From Oikopleura dioica (Eukaryota; Chordata; Appendicularia; Copelata; Oikopleuridae), in assembly GCA_907165135.1 (NCBI GenBank), contig OU015569.1, positions 10,540,501-10,604,500 on the forward strand: a stretch of 64,000 bases of DNA, in the 5' to 3' direction. Below the pieces are notes generated by a model. The model ran no database searches. It was not told the origin of the DNA and saw only the letters and a program-made list of their open reading frames with translations. The position numbers and the translations under genes were made by a program. This document shows, one piece after another, positions 1 through 11,400 of this stretch. Each line of letters opens with the position of its first letter. Within the stretch, counting starts at the first letter, position 1.

Positions 1-59
1 TTCATCAAATGGCAATTTTGTGATTCTACTTCTCGATTCTAGCGCTGATTTCTTTCAGA

Positions 60-960
60 ATGAAAGTTGAGGATTTGCTGAAGAATAATGATAAGAAAGA
101 TATTGGAATTATTGTGCCAGATGATTGGCAATCCGTCAGCTACGACTGCGATCAGTTCGCTCTCCCCAATCATTACAAGAAGGTGAGCCACAGCCATTGA
201 GAGTTTCATCTAGTGAAATTTTGAATTGCAGTATCTCGATCGAGTAATCTTGCCGCGAGGACTCGTCCTTGATCGAACGGAAAAGCTTGGTAAGAAAAAG
301 AAAATCTAAACAGAACCTGATCTCGCTTCTAGTTCTGGATTTGTTTCACAGTCTCGACAGATCTGTGCCCGTCGTTGCTTTGTGCGTGCTCAAGGGTGGC
401 TTCCAGTACTTTGCGGATGTGTGCGACAATTTGAAGCGACACGCAGCGGCTCACTACCCAGAGGCGATTCAGTTCAACATGGATTTTATCCGACTCAAGT
501 CCTACGAAGGTAGCTTTAAAGGCAAAACAGTCACTTATTTATCCATTTTACAGATGACCGTGCGAATGAGGAAGTGCAAGTAATTGGCGGTGACAACTTG
601 GAGCATCTTCGTGGGAAGCAGGTGATCGTCGTTGAGGATATTGTCGACACTGGCAATACCATCCGAAAGCTGATGAATGTTCTTGCCAAGTATGATCCAA
701 AGAGCGTCAAAGGTACCCCCTCTATCGTTGAAATGCGAGTTTATTCGATGATTCTAGTGGTGACGATGCTTTCAAAGCGAACGCCGCTGAATACCAGTGG
801 CTATGTGGCTGACTTCTCGGCCTTCTCGATTCCCGTCTTTTTCGCTGTTGGATACGCCCTAGACTACAACGAGTACTTTAGAGATTTGAACCACGTCTGT
901 GTGCTAAACGAAGAAGGCATCGAAAAATTCTCTGCCAAGAATCTTCCTACTCTTTCTTAA
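60..960 (+). CDS. HPRT1: Hypoxanthine-guanine phosphoribosyltransferase
   Basis: Purine salvage enzyme of the cytosol: transfers phosphoribose from PRPP to hypoxanthine or guanine. Five exons: 60-182, 232-289, 333-509, 554-712, 758-960, all with short GT-AG introns and consistent phase. Landmarks: FALPNHY near residue 34, VALCVLKGGFQYFADV in exon 3, the PRPP-binding loop VVEDIVDTGNT in exon 4, and the near-invariant VGYALDYNEYFRDLNHVCV close to the C-terminus. The product is about 239 residues, slightly longer than the vertebrate enzyme (218). The start is the ATG at 60, immediately after a tttcttTCAG acceptor; this could be a trans-splice site or the edge of an earlier exon outside the window. 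COPS3 follows 265 bases downstream on the same strand. Confidence 0.96.
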
Positions 961-1225
961 CATTTAAGTTCAAGCATCCAGACAATCCAGTGCATCTAGA
1001 CTCATTTTTATTCAAATAATTCTAGGTTAAAGTTAATATTTAATAAAAAAAAACTCATAAATGTGTCAACTCATAACTAAATATCTCATCCTGTCCAACT
1101 CAACAACAAACAGTAACTTACGCTCTTACTTAACTAAAAACACACCCAAAACTCACCAATTAACTTGTGCTTCGTTAGATTTGGGATAAGTCGTTGTCGT
1201 CTTCAAATACAAAATCAGAAAAAAC

Positions 1226-2993
1226 ATGTCTGTGCCTGCCCTTGTGGATGAACTGCGCCAGATGTGCAAGAGCAGGCAGATAGAGGAATTTTGGAAAAGA
1301 TGCGGAGAGTTGAGCGCGATTTGGACAGAGGAGGGGAAAAGACCAGCTTCAGATCAAGTACGCTTCGTATTAATAATCGTTTTTGTAAAAAACTTTTAGG
1401 CTATTCACTCAGTTATCGGCCAGTTGGACTCGATCCTCGCTGAGAACAATGCAGACAACAGTTACTGCCTTGTAAGCCTGGCGATATTGATGATCAGAAG
1501 TAACCTCGAAAAAGATATAAAAGAAAAAGGCGATCATGAGAGGCAATTGCAATCCTGCGAGTTTTACCTAAACCAAATTGAATCATTTATCAACGGAAGT
1601 GCACAACTCGAAGGTTTTTCCCCTCCACTGAATCGACGAAAAGTAAGTTTACATCGTCGTTCTTGATTTCAAACGGATTTACAAGGCGATGGTGTCCAAT
1701 CTCAGCCTCTTACTGGAGCAAATCCGCGATCTTCTCTTCCTCAACATTGATAGGTCTCTGGAACTTGTTGAAAGAGCCCTAGAGTGGGCCCAGACGAACG
1801 CTAGCGAGATTACTCCCTTTCACACCCATCTCTGCGTCCTTTCACTCAAGGTACATTACTCGCAAGCAACTCGATAAACATAGATGATTAAGGGCGGCCG
1901 GTGGAGCGTGATCCTTCCACATCTTAAACACAGCCTCTTTGAAATCAGCGAAGGTTTCTCGAAACCAGAATCATTCATTTTATTCTTCTACTACGGCGCT
2001 ATCATATTCGGCGTGAACAGGCAATGGAAATCGATGGAACAGTACCTTATCAATGCGTTCGCCTGTCCGTTTAACCAACACAGCCACATCCTTATAGACG
2101 CTTTTAAAAAGTAACTGCAAAAGAATTCTCATCAACTAATGTCTTTCTAGGTACCTCCTTGTCGGATTAATTCTCAACCGAAAAGAAGACAAATTTGCCA
2201 CTTACATGCACAAAACACGAGCCCAGAACTCTCTTTTCGCGGAAAAGCAGCCCAAGCCAATGCGAAAAAAAGACCGACGTCGACCTAGCCACCAGCCGGC
2301 AGACGTTCTCTGCGCTGAATCACTTGAACAAGCGAATCGAATCAATCGCATTTGGCCGTACAATTACTTCGTCAAAGAATGCAGAAAAGACAACGAGCGA
2401 GAAGTGATGCAAAAGATGAAAAACGTATTTGAAGCGGATGGGAATCTTGGATTAGCAGAAGTGGCAGTTCAGACGCTTCAAGAAAGACGAGTGAAGAACT
2501 TGGCTGGCTTTTATGTTACAATTCCGCTTTCGAAAATCTACGGATACATTAATCTAGAATCAAATGAACAAACGAAAAATCTTATAGGAAAGGTTCATTT
2601 CATAAACGAAAGAGCTGTCTTTTCAGAAAACGGCTCCTTGATACTCTTCCTTTATTTCACTGAATCAAAAAATGAACCGATCAAAAAGAGCGTATGATAA
2701 GGGAAAACGAGCTGAAAGCCCGGCTTGATGGCGAGAATATTCATTTCTTCGAGCGCGACAAGAAAGAAGAACAGAAAGAGATGTTCGCCCGAATCTCCGA
2801 AAACTCACCCGTCCTATTGGATTTGAAAGAACGGCTTGACTCGCTGATGAACGAAAAGGAGCTTGACCCGTCGTATATCCAGGCGAAGATGAGCTATCAA
2901 GAGAGGGAGAGTGACTCGACTGCGAAGCCCTACACCTCGCCTGCTTTCAAAGAAATACTGAAAAAGCACCAAGAGCAAAAAGAAAAGTTATGA
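1226..2993 (+). CDS. COPS3: COP9 signalosome subunit 3
   Basis: Subunit of the COP9 signalosome, which removes NEDD8 from cullin ubiquitin ligases. Exons: 1226-1357, 1400-1642, 1686-1850, 1884-2110, 2151-2592 and, most likely, 2691-2993. Recognisable stretches are THLCVLSLK, FFYYGAIIFG, HILIDAFKKYLLVGLIL and the PCI-domain segment GLAEVAVQTLQERRVKNLAG, each lining up with animal CSN3 in the same order. The last exon is placed by alignment: its RLDGENIHFFERD and LDLKERLDSL correspond to the C-terminal winged-helix and tail of CSN3. The final intron (2593-2690) has a weak acceptor, so that boundary is the least certain. A polyadenylation signal AATAAA lies near 3062. The gene runs colinear between HPRT1 and the POT1-like gene. 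Confidence 0.9.
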
Positions 2994-3329
2994 AAGTTCA
3001 AACTTCTTCACCCTTCACTTGTTGAACCTGCCCTGATTACCTGTATTATTGTACAGATATAAATAAAGAACAGTAATTCAGACCAAAGCAACTATTTTCA
3101 TTTTTCATTCCTTTCGCTTTCAATGAAAAACGATTTGTCTCATTTATTCGCATAAGCGTAAATCGGCATATAAAAAAGCATCATTTCCAGAGCAGTTTCT
3201 GTTTCGGCCTAACCAGTGAGTCTGAAATTCGCCCGGGGCGCTGTTCTTGTTTTCGCACCGCTGATTGGTCAGAACTGGCCTGAGCGCGTGAACATTTTTT
3301 CTTTTGTGTCAATTTTAGAAAGAGAAGAG
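2994..3329. other. Spacer between COPS3 and the POT1-like gene
   Basis: Holds the COPS3 3' end with an AATAAA signal near 3062. A GTGAGT donor near 3216 and a tcaattttAG acceptor near 3318 suggest a 5' UTR intron, or a trans-splice acceptor, just before the next start codon at 3330. No other coding signal was seen. Confidence 0.4.
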
Positions 3330-4638
3330 ATGGTCGTTCGACAGTTCTGGAAATCGGAAACCTGTCCAGTTTTGACTCTTTCGGAAGCGATAAAAATGAG
3401 TGACGATTAGGGCTCTAGAATTTTCGCTTTGTAAATATTTGCTCAAGAAGGATTTTCTTCTTGAATTTAGAATAAATCAAGAGTCCTTCGAAGACAGAGG
3501 CTGCAGTAATGTGCAGTGCAATCTCATCGCAGTCGTCGGAAACGTCACTGGTCCGAACCACAAAAACAAAACCGGATTCAAAGTCGAGTAAGTCAAAGTT
3601 AGATTTCTAACCCATTCATCTTCTTTCTCTAGCGTTGAGCTTTTCGACCGACTGCCAAATGGCGAGATCATCAAGGGCGCGATTAACTTCTGGTCGAACG
3701 TTGAAGATAAAGCTTGTTCCTGGCTGTCTCCAGCAGTCAAGGGTGGCGATATCGTTGTTCTCATTGGAGTGTCGGTGCAAATTATCGGCACGAGAATGGG
3801 CCCATTCGGCAAAATTCAATACTTCGGTAAGCAAGAAAGCCAGACCGTCAGAGAGACAATTACTAAATTAAGGTTCGAACAGACGACGACATGTGTTGGT
3901 CTACCCGATGGAGAATCTCATGACAAAAGATGCCACCGCTTTCAAGCTTGGCTCCGCGACGATCTTTGATCCCCATCATCCCGTTTTAAATTTCAGAAAC
4001 TTTGCGAGAGAAGAAAAATTTGAGAGTGAGATTTCCAGCCGATTGGAGAAACTTGTGAAGACGCATGGAGAACAAATGAGATCAGCGAGGAAGAAATTCG
4101 TAGTCGGAATCGTGGAAGAAGTCATCTACAAAAAGGCAAGTTCACTTTTGGTATCAAGGAAAAGGAAACTCTATTTCTAGGATGAATTGAACGTTCCATG
4201 TCTTATCCGCATCAAGACGAAGGACTTGACCTCGAAAATCTTCAAAAAAGATGCACCGGAAACTATCAACCATTTCGAGCAAGAAATTTGGGCGGCGAAG
4301 ATGCAAGAATCCCTCCGCAAACGAAACTGTCGAGTGGAAACTTCAGCTTCGAAGAAGACCAAGATGATAACTGGGCAAATCTTTTACGTGACTTTGTCGG
4401 ATTTGGCAAAAGAAGCGATTCCAGCTCTGAAAGGTAACTTTTGGAGCGATCGAAGATTGATCAAGTTTTTTAAGAAAAGCTGAAGCCTGACAATTGCATC
4501 ATCCTCAACCGCGATCGCATCGAGGCGATGGCTGGCGGAAACATGATCGAGTACAAGATGCGATGGGATAACTACTCCTTTCCGGAGGGAGCAATTCAAA
4601 CAGCTGCCCTCAACGAAATTTCTTTCACTGCTGGTTAG
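3330..4638 (+). CDS. POT1-like telomere end-binding protein, two OB folds only
   Basis: Predicted 349-residue protein resembling the N-terminal DNA-binding half of POT1, which binds the telomeric 3' overhang. Exons: 3330-3368, 3411-3430, 3471-3587, 3633-3826, 3873-4135, 4181-4433, 4475-4638; phases are consistent and the fifth intron is GC-AG (4136-4180). First OB fold: VQCNLIAVVGNVTGP, then KGGDIVVLIGVSVQ, matching the POT1 pattern of a GVV strand and a later NGDIVRFHRLKIQ strand. Next comes NFAREEKFESEISSRLEKL, aligning with the POT1 NFTTEDHKMVEALR linker helix. The second OB fold ends in LKPDNCIILNRDRIE and MRWDNYSFPEGAIQ, similar to the end of POT1 OB2. The third OB/HJR region that binds TPP1 is absent: a stop follows directly. 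The assignment rests on motif similarity by eye; another OB-fold protein cannot be excluded. Confidence 0.55.
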
Positions 4639-5035
4639 ATTTCCAGTCTTCCTGAAAAGCAAAATAGATAACTCCACAAATTTCACTGTCAAACATTTTC
4701 CTGCACTTATCATCACTGTCAAAAACTGTAATACACATTTTTAATGATAATTCAATGTTCCCCGAAGTTATTCTACGCTAAGAACTTTGAATTTGTAGCT
4801 TTTTGGAAGGCAATTATTTATGTATGCAATTGGTTTTTGTTCGCGAGAAAAAGCTGTAACCTTTAGCAGGATGTTTTGCATGTTCATTGAAGATCGTTTA
4901 TTTTGGGACAAGAACTCAATTTCGATCATGCAAGCATTCGAAAGCAATTGATCAGAATTATTTATTCTCCGACAAATATAAGCAGCATCACTTCGATTGA
5001 AACCGTCGAATTGAACCTTATCTCAGTCTTTGATC
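4639..5035. other. Intergenic spacer
   Basis: About 400 AT-rich bases between the POT1-like gene and the small secreted peptide gene. No supported coding, tRNA or repeat signal was seen; it should contain the 3' end of one gene and the promoter or leader of the next. Confidence 0.3.
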
Positions 5036-5256
5036 ATGAATTTTTTTATCTTTTTGAGCTTTGCAGTCACCGCCCAAGCTTTCACGGGTTAGTACTGATT
5101 GAATACAGAGATGGAGACTCCTATCCTTAACAAGCCCAAACGCTGTCATAAACAACTTATCCCCCTTTAGCGAGCAAAGAAGACGCTGAGCTGATGAGCT
5201 TTCTTGAGCAAATGGACGCTCAGATCAAAGAAGATTCCTTTGGATTTTTTCGATAA
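5036..5256 (+). CDS. Short secreted peptide (45 residues)
   Basis: Two-exon gene, 5036-5087 and 5171-5256, giving 45 residues. The N-terminus MNFFIFLSFAVTAQAF is a typical signal peptide; cleavage after AQA or slightly later would leave a mature peptide of about 30 acidic, glutamine-containing residues ending in SFGFFR. The intron (83 bases) has GTTAGT donor and ccccctttAG acceptor, and splicing keeps the frame. AATAAA follows near 5292. No cysteines and no dibasic cleavage site are present. The function is unknown; a short secreted or neuropeptide-like product is possible but unproven. It is too small for standard gene callers, so it may be unannotated. Confidence 0.55.
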
Positions 5257-5685
5257 CAAAAATATAAAAGATTGCTTCGATGATGTTTGATGAATAAAAA
5301 GAAACCAAAAACATGTTGAATTGTCAATAGCAACATACCTATATAAACGCTATTTGTAATAACATTTTTCTACATCTGTCTCGATCCAAATTGGCAGAGG
5401 AACTCGAGATTGATAGACACGTGTCCCAAAGGTTGAATTTGAATTCGTTGAACGACTCATTAGAGATATGCTTATGCAAATGACGATTCACGTTGAGCAA
5501 CCGCAGAAGACATCGTTTGAGCATAATCTTCCGAACAGGGGTTGAATAAGTTCCATTAAGATTCACTTGTCAAGGTCATCTTTCTTTTTCTTTTGAAAAC
5601 AAATCTTTTAGCTAAATAAAACTCATTTTTATTAAAGAAATTTGTAGGATTTGCAGAAGGTTTTTTTGTGAATCCAGAAGGGATC
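5257..5685. other. Convergent 3' ends
   Basis: Region between the small secreted peptide gene (+) and the PLAC8 gene (-). It contains an AATAAA near 5292 for the plus gene and a TTTATT (AATAAA on the minus strand) near 5627 for the minus gene. The open frames seen here do not resemble proteins. Confidence 0.4.
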
Positions 5686-6343
5686 TTAGTGAAGCTGATG
5701 CCAATTCTGAGCGAGCATACAGCACGGCAGATACCAGTAGGTGCAGTAATCCCCGCAGAAGCTAACCTGCTGGATGTTGTATCGCTCACGAATCTGCCAT
5801 CGCTGAGCCATAACGAAACAGAAACCAGCCTGAATACCGCACCAAAATCCCAAACACCAGTGATCGCAGTAGTTGTGTCCAAGCTTCTCGCCGATTTCTC
5901 CGAAAATGCAAGGAGTGCAGCTAATAATTACTCTCACCAAGAATCAATTGAGCTATTCTTACCACCAAGCATACCAGCACATCTTGTCACAGCAAAGGTC
6001 GCATACATTCGGGTACTTCCAGCTGCCTTTAGATTGCTCTTGAAGCACCATTGGAGCGGTTACAATTGGCGCGGCCATCATCGGTGTCACCATCGGTTGA
6101 ACAATACTCATTCGTGGTTGCTTTTGACGGATTTTTTTATAGCTCATGTATAAGAGAAAACCCTAATTCTCAAAAATATTCCCGTTCCTCATGATAGCCA
6201 TGCTGGAGGGCAACAGGTTGAGTTTGAATAACTGGTTGTTGCATCGGCGCTGGCGCGACTTGATTCACCTGCACCGGAGCTGAAGGTGGGGGAGCATAAG
6301 TTGGAGGTTCTTTCTCCAATTCTTCGGTTTTGCCAAGATCCAT
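5686..6343 (-). CDS. PLAC8 / cornifelin-family cysteine-rich protein
   Basis: Start ATG at 6343, stop at 5686. The N-terminal part is Pro/Gln-rich and probably disordered (TYAPPPSAPVQVNQ). The C-terminal PLAC8 domain shows WCCTPCIFGEIGEKLG, then CGIQAGFCFV, then RWQIRERYNIQ and CTYWYLPCCMLAQNWHQ, matching the PLAC8 layout of CCPCxxFG, RxxIRxRY and CCCPCxxLCQ. The second intron (GTAAGA...attAG, about 42 bases) is clear. The first intron, between HHEERE-like sequence near 6200 and CTATAAAAAAATC near 6140, has no obvious GT donor and may be non-canonical. Family members are small membrane-associated proteins involved in metal handling, cell size or differentiation; which applies here cannot be told. 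Confidence 0.75.
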
Positions 6344-7013
6344 TTTTGAAAATTTCCTGTCTCTTGAGCGCGTTGAGATTTCAAACTGCGATTTTTTAGA
6401 GTCCCATGTCTGCCTGTAGCGTTAGACTAGCACAAGAGGCTATTCTTTTGAGGAATAAAGATGAAATAAAATTATATAGCAGAAAACGTAACTGTGGGAA
6501 ACTCATTCCCGAGGAATTTTATAAGCTCAGTTCTTTTTGAGCATTCCAATCATTTTAAAATTTGATAACACAATTTTGAATTAGAGAGAAATTAAAATGA
6601 TGAAACTCACAACTAACACCACCATATTATGCTCTTATAAAAGCGGAAGGGACCTTCTAAAGTTGAAAATGATAATTCGCTGTCAATTCTGCAACGTCAT
6701 AAATTTGCATTTCTGATGGACGCTAAAAATCAGCGTTGAACTCTAAATTTATCCATTCGCGTAAATAATGGAGCAACTTGTGGCTCATCAATCAAGTTTG
6801 TTTACTCGCCATTGCAAAAGACTTAGTGGCGTTTTGGCATTAGGCCGTATTGATTGATCGCTCCGTAAAATCGGCAGAAAAATTAAAAAAAAAGAAAAAC
6901 GCGCAAAAATCGGCGCACGCGAGCACCTTCTCAACCCTCTGCGCCGAGCGGAAGAAATTCCAAGATTTAAAAAAATATTAATTAAAAAAAAATAAGAATT
7001 TAAAAAAAGAAGG
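6344..7013. other. Divergent intergenic region
   Basis: About 670 bases between the divergently transcribed PLAC8 (-) and PLA2-like (+) genes, so it should hold both promoters. AT-rich, with A-runs near 6885-7010. No coding or RNA feature was recognised. Confidence 0.3.
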
Positions 7014-8192
7014 ATGAAAAGTTCAATATTCTATTTACTTTATTTCGGACGCAACTTTGGGGATGGAAGACAGGTTAGAGACTACGACTTTGAAGATATT
7101 TCAGAGCAAGAAAAAGAGCAAGAACTGGAGGAGTTAGTTGATTCTTTTCAAATGAGGCTGAAATCTGCTGGAAATCCGCGAGAACAAATCATGAACAATA
7201 TGCTAGGTAGGTTGAGGGGGACGAGACAATGACCCGAAGTTAGAGTTCCTAACCCTTCAATGTGTTTCATTTCTTAAATTAATAAAAATGATGGTATCAT
7301 AATAGTAATAACTTATCCAAGCGTACTCATTACGAAGCAGGGGACTGCTCGAACTTGTTTCTGTGACAGATCTAACAAACTACGGCTGCTGGTGCACAAA
7401 AGTTCCCATTGATCGGCACGGTCCTCCTCTCGATGATATAGATCACGCTTGCCGTAGTAGACATTACTGCGAAAAGAAAGGGTTCTTGATTAAAAAACGT
7501 TTAAGATTTCAAGATTTTTTATGCGGTTTTCTGATGACAGGATTTCCTATAATTAGTTTCTAATTTTTCGCCTTTTGAATCTGACCAGTGCGTGACATTA
7601 GATTCCGCCTCTAATTCCTGTGACCCGGAAGCAACATATTCGGTAACAATCGACGCCAAAAACAAAACACTTAGTTGTGAGCACAAGGACAATGATCAAC
7701 AATGCGCCAAGAAATTCTGCGAGGTGAGAAAAAATTAATTTCAATGGATAAGAAATGATTTATATTTAAAAAAGTGTGACTTGGATTACGTCAAAAATGT
7801 GGTCCAACACGTCGCTGATGAGAAATTTTATCCATTCTACTCGCGAAACGTTCTTGATTTTCAACGATTTTGCTCAAACAAGGAAAGAAACTTTTGGGGC
7901 GATTATGGGGACTACTCAGGGAATAAAGGAAAGTCTCAATTTTAGATGATTTCGTCAAACATTCTCTGATCTCTCGAGAACTCCTAAAGATAATTCAATC
8001 GTGGACGCGTTTTCTATGACCATCGGCAGAATGAAATCGCCGGAAACAACGCTAGAACAATGCTGCGGTGTCCATCCAAACCGATTTCCTTTCCAAGTGG
8101 CCGGAAATAGATCTTGTTGCGGTTCGAAGACATACGATCCAGAAGTGTTTGACTGCTGCCAAGACGAAATCAAAGCTATTGGAGAGTGCTGA
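7014..8192 (+). CDS. Secreted phospholipase A2-like protein without the His-Asp pair, with a galaxin-like tail
   Basis: Exons: 7014-7206, 7370-about 7479, 7589-7723, 7775-7932, 7979-8192. The PLA2 fold is indicated by LTNYGCWC, then GPPLDDIDHACRSRHYC, and later CAKKFCECDLDYVKNV, which line up with the PLA2 YGCYCG, DDLDxCCxxHDxC and CxCDRxAA elements. Aligned without gaps, catalytic His48 and Ca-binding Asp49 are replaced by Arg and His, and the glycine-rich Ca loop is missing, so it is probably not an enzyme. The C-terminus adds CCGVHPNRF and YDPEVFDCC, a cysteine-pair pattern like galaxin repeats. The second intron fits only as GG-AG. The first intron is long (163 bases) and contains AATAAA near 7281, so a separate short gene at 7014-7232 is an alternative. 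Confidence 0.6.
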
Positions 8193-8402
8193 GCTGCAAA
8201 TCTGACTGTAAATAAAAGTATAATCAGTAATTTTTTGTTTATTTTTTGATCATTTGATAAGGTCATTTATTGTCATTTCCCCATGCGAAAATAGCTGCGA
8301 GGGTCAAATAGTCCAGGAAGAGGCATGAACGGTGTATAAAAAGAAAGAACTGATTAATTTTTTTTAAAGAGGTATCAAAGATATAAAACATGAAAACGGT
8401 GG

Positions 8403-11400
8403 CTAAAACAAAAGAACAGCAGCTAGAATAGTGACAATCGAGGCCATGAACTTCGATTCGCTGGAATTAACTTCTTCAACTGTAGGAGCTCCGTCGAGAA
8501 GGTCTGAATTTTCGGAAGCTTCTGTTGCGACTTCAGTGACCTTAATTGCCAGTGTTTTAATTTTTAGCGCTTGAGAATTCTATCTTACCGCTTGTTTAAT
8601 GGCGGCCTCGTCGGTAGAGTCGGACTCTCCCTCGATGTCGATATCAGCTTCAATATCATCTCCAGCTTGTCTGCGCTTTCGTCCAGAGACGACGACCTGG
8701 CGGAAACTACGGACAACAACGTTCGTGATTGTCATTGTTCGAACACCTAAGAATATAATGGATCTTAATAAATTTAAGTCGTCTTACTTGCAACGGCAGT
8801 GGAGCTCATGTAAGCAGCCCTAACCACAGCAGCTTGTGCTTCGAATAGTGCAGATGAAGTATCAGCGAGATCAGCGGACCAGGCGACAGAGAGGACGACT
8901 TTTTGAACCACAGAGACAGTGAAGGAAGTTCTAACAGTGAGTTCAACATACTGCACAACAGTAACAGAGCTAATGGTGGTAAAGGTTGCCAAAGTCGCCG
9001 AGACCTAAGAAGTAAAAATCAACCTGAAGGAAATTGATTATTACCTCAGTGATAACAGTTTCGACGCTCTCTGTGCTAGTAATACTTATGACGACGGAAC
9101 ATGTTGTGCTGACGAGATCAGTGGTAGTGAAAGAAATGGTTTCAATAAAGACAGACTCGTATGAAACAAAGTATGTCTCCACAAGGGCAACTGCTTCAAG
9201 GTATTCTGCCGATCCAGTGATGAGGAGGTTGTTGGTGAAAGTAATCTCAGTAAGAACAAAGCTGATCGATAAAGCAACTCGGGGAACTTCAACTGAACTG
9301 GTTGCTTTCTTGTTTTCAATCAAAAAATATTGAATAGAATACAAATGAATACAACGATTAAAAATACGCAATACTTTCCATGATAAATGCAGCCATTCCT
9401 GTAGCAATTTCTGTGGCAGTTTCTGTAGACGTAGTGGGCGTCGTAGTTGTCGTTGTTGTCGTAGTAGTCGTTGTTGTCGTAGTTGTCGTAGTTGTCGTTG
9501 TTGTCGTTGTTGTCGTTGTTGTCGTTGTTGTTGTTGTTGTAGTGGTAGTAGTAGTGGTAGTAGTAGAAGTAGTAGTGGTTGTCGTAGTTGTCGTTGTAGT
9601 TGTAGTAGTAGTCGTAGTTGTGGTAGTTGTGGTAGTAGTCGTAGTTGTCGTGGTTGTTGTTGTCGTTGTAGTAGTCGTAGTTGTCATAGTTGTTGTTGTT
9701 GTCGTAATTGTTGTTGTTGTCGTTGTTGTCGTTGTTGTGGTAGTAGTCGTAGTAGTCGTAGTTGTTGTTGTAGTCGTAGTAGTCGTAGTTGTTGTTGTTG
9801 TCGTAGTTGTCGTTGTTGTCGTAGTAGTCGTAGTAGTCGTAGTTGTTGTTGTAGTCGTAGTAGTCGTAGTTGTTGTTGTAGTCGTAGTAGTCGTAGTTGT
9901 TGTTGTAGTCGTAGTAGTCGTAGTTGTTGTTGTTGTTGTCGTTGTCGTAGTAGTCGTTGTTGTCGTAGTAGTAGTAGTAGTCGTAGTTGTTGTTGTAGTC
10001 GTAGTAGTCGTAGTTGTTGTTGTAGTCGTAGTAGTGGTGGTAGTAGTAGTTGTGGTGGTGGTGGTGGTAGTTGTTGTCTAAGAGGGGATACCGACATTTA
10101 ACAATAAAAGGGAGCTCCGGGTGAGTATTTAGAGATGAGAATTAATATGCGAGAGAATGACAGTGATAGAACGCGTTTCAGAGTGGGTATACGAAATCAA
10201 AGATTTGAGTAGAGTCAGTCAGAGTACAGCGATTGAGCATTATGGTTCCATCATGAGCATTATCATTATAACAACTGATTCAGTCGAGGTTCACCGTCGA
10301 CAAAGATCAATTTATCCACAAAACATGCTTTTTAGAGCTTGGATTCCAAGCTAAGGAGCATAAGTTCACATTCATATAAGTTTTCAGATAAATTTCGGGA
10401 CCCCTAGTCTCAATGTCGAGGATCTCAACTTCTACTTTGAGAGCTTCAATGAGGACATCAATTTCCATGTAAGATTCGAAAACAGCATCAACAGTGCAGA
10501 TAACGACTCCATCACGCTCAGAGAAGATCAAAGTTGAGAACTCATAGCTGAATCCGCCAATAAGAACGAGAACAGCGTCTTGTTCAACAAGGTAGAGGGC
10601 AGATGTGGCGTCTTCAAGGTCCGCGCTCCATTGAATATCCAGAGTGAAAACAAGCTCCAAAGAGTAAGTTTGGAGTTCTAAAGCAGTGGCAGCAACAGTT
10701 AGACCAGTAAACTCAGTCTCGAGCTGGGCAATCAAAGCAGCTTCTTCAAAAGCCGTGTAGAACTCCAGCGAGAAAGAACAAGAGACCACACTTCCAGTTT
10801 GAATAAATTCAAAGGAAATTATCTTGAACTCGTATGAGCTAAATCCGGCAAGAGCGATCGCCTGCTGTTCGAGATACAAGGAGCTTTCCAAGTCCAACAA
10901 GGCGACGTCCCAGGTGATGTCAAGATCGAAAGAAAGGTCGAGCGCAAAGAAGCTGAATTCAACCTCGACTGCAGTGATTCCAAGTTCAAGTTCAAGAGCA
11001 GCATCAAGGTCAGCTGAAGAAAACGCGGACTGGAATTCAAAGACTGCGTTGACGCTGGCAAATCCGCCGGATTCGACAAACTCGAAAGCAATGACGGTGA
11101 ATTTGAAGGCGGAGAATTGAAGCAAAAAGGCGTCATATTGTTGCACATAGAGGGCTGATCCGACAGTGAGGAGTTCCGCATTCCATGCGAAAGTAGTTGT
11201 CTGCGAGAAGCTCTTGGCGAAGACAGCGAGGACGGTTTCGGTGACGACGGCGCCAGGCACAGTTGCGACTACTTTTTCTGTGAGAGTTTCGACGCTCAAA
11301 GCAGTCTGGAACTCGAAGACGGTAAGGCACATAATACTTCCGTCGGCTTGAAGTTCGAAAACGAGAGAAACAATTTTGAAAGCGCCGAAAGAGGCAAAGT

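Noticed and set aside
5339..5566. 75-codon minus-strand frame downstream of PLAC8
   Set aside because: No similarity, no signal peptide, and it lies beyond the polyadenylation signal of the minus-strand gene.
9380..10081. Long plus-strand frame encoding more than 200 valines
   Set aside because: Antisense shadow of the ACN threonine codons of the minus-strand SEA/poly-Thr gene; splice sites and flanking domains support only the minus-strand threonine frame.
9684..10097. Minus-strand Gln/Leu/Arg-rich frame across the same array
   Set aside because: Another frame of the same trinucleotide array; it does not join in phase to the SEA exons.
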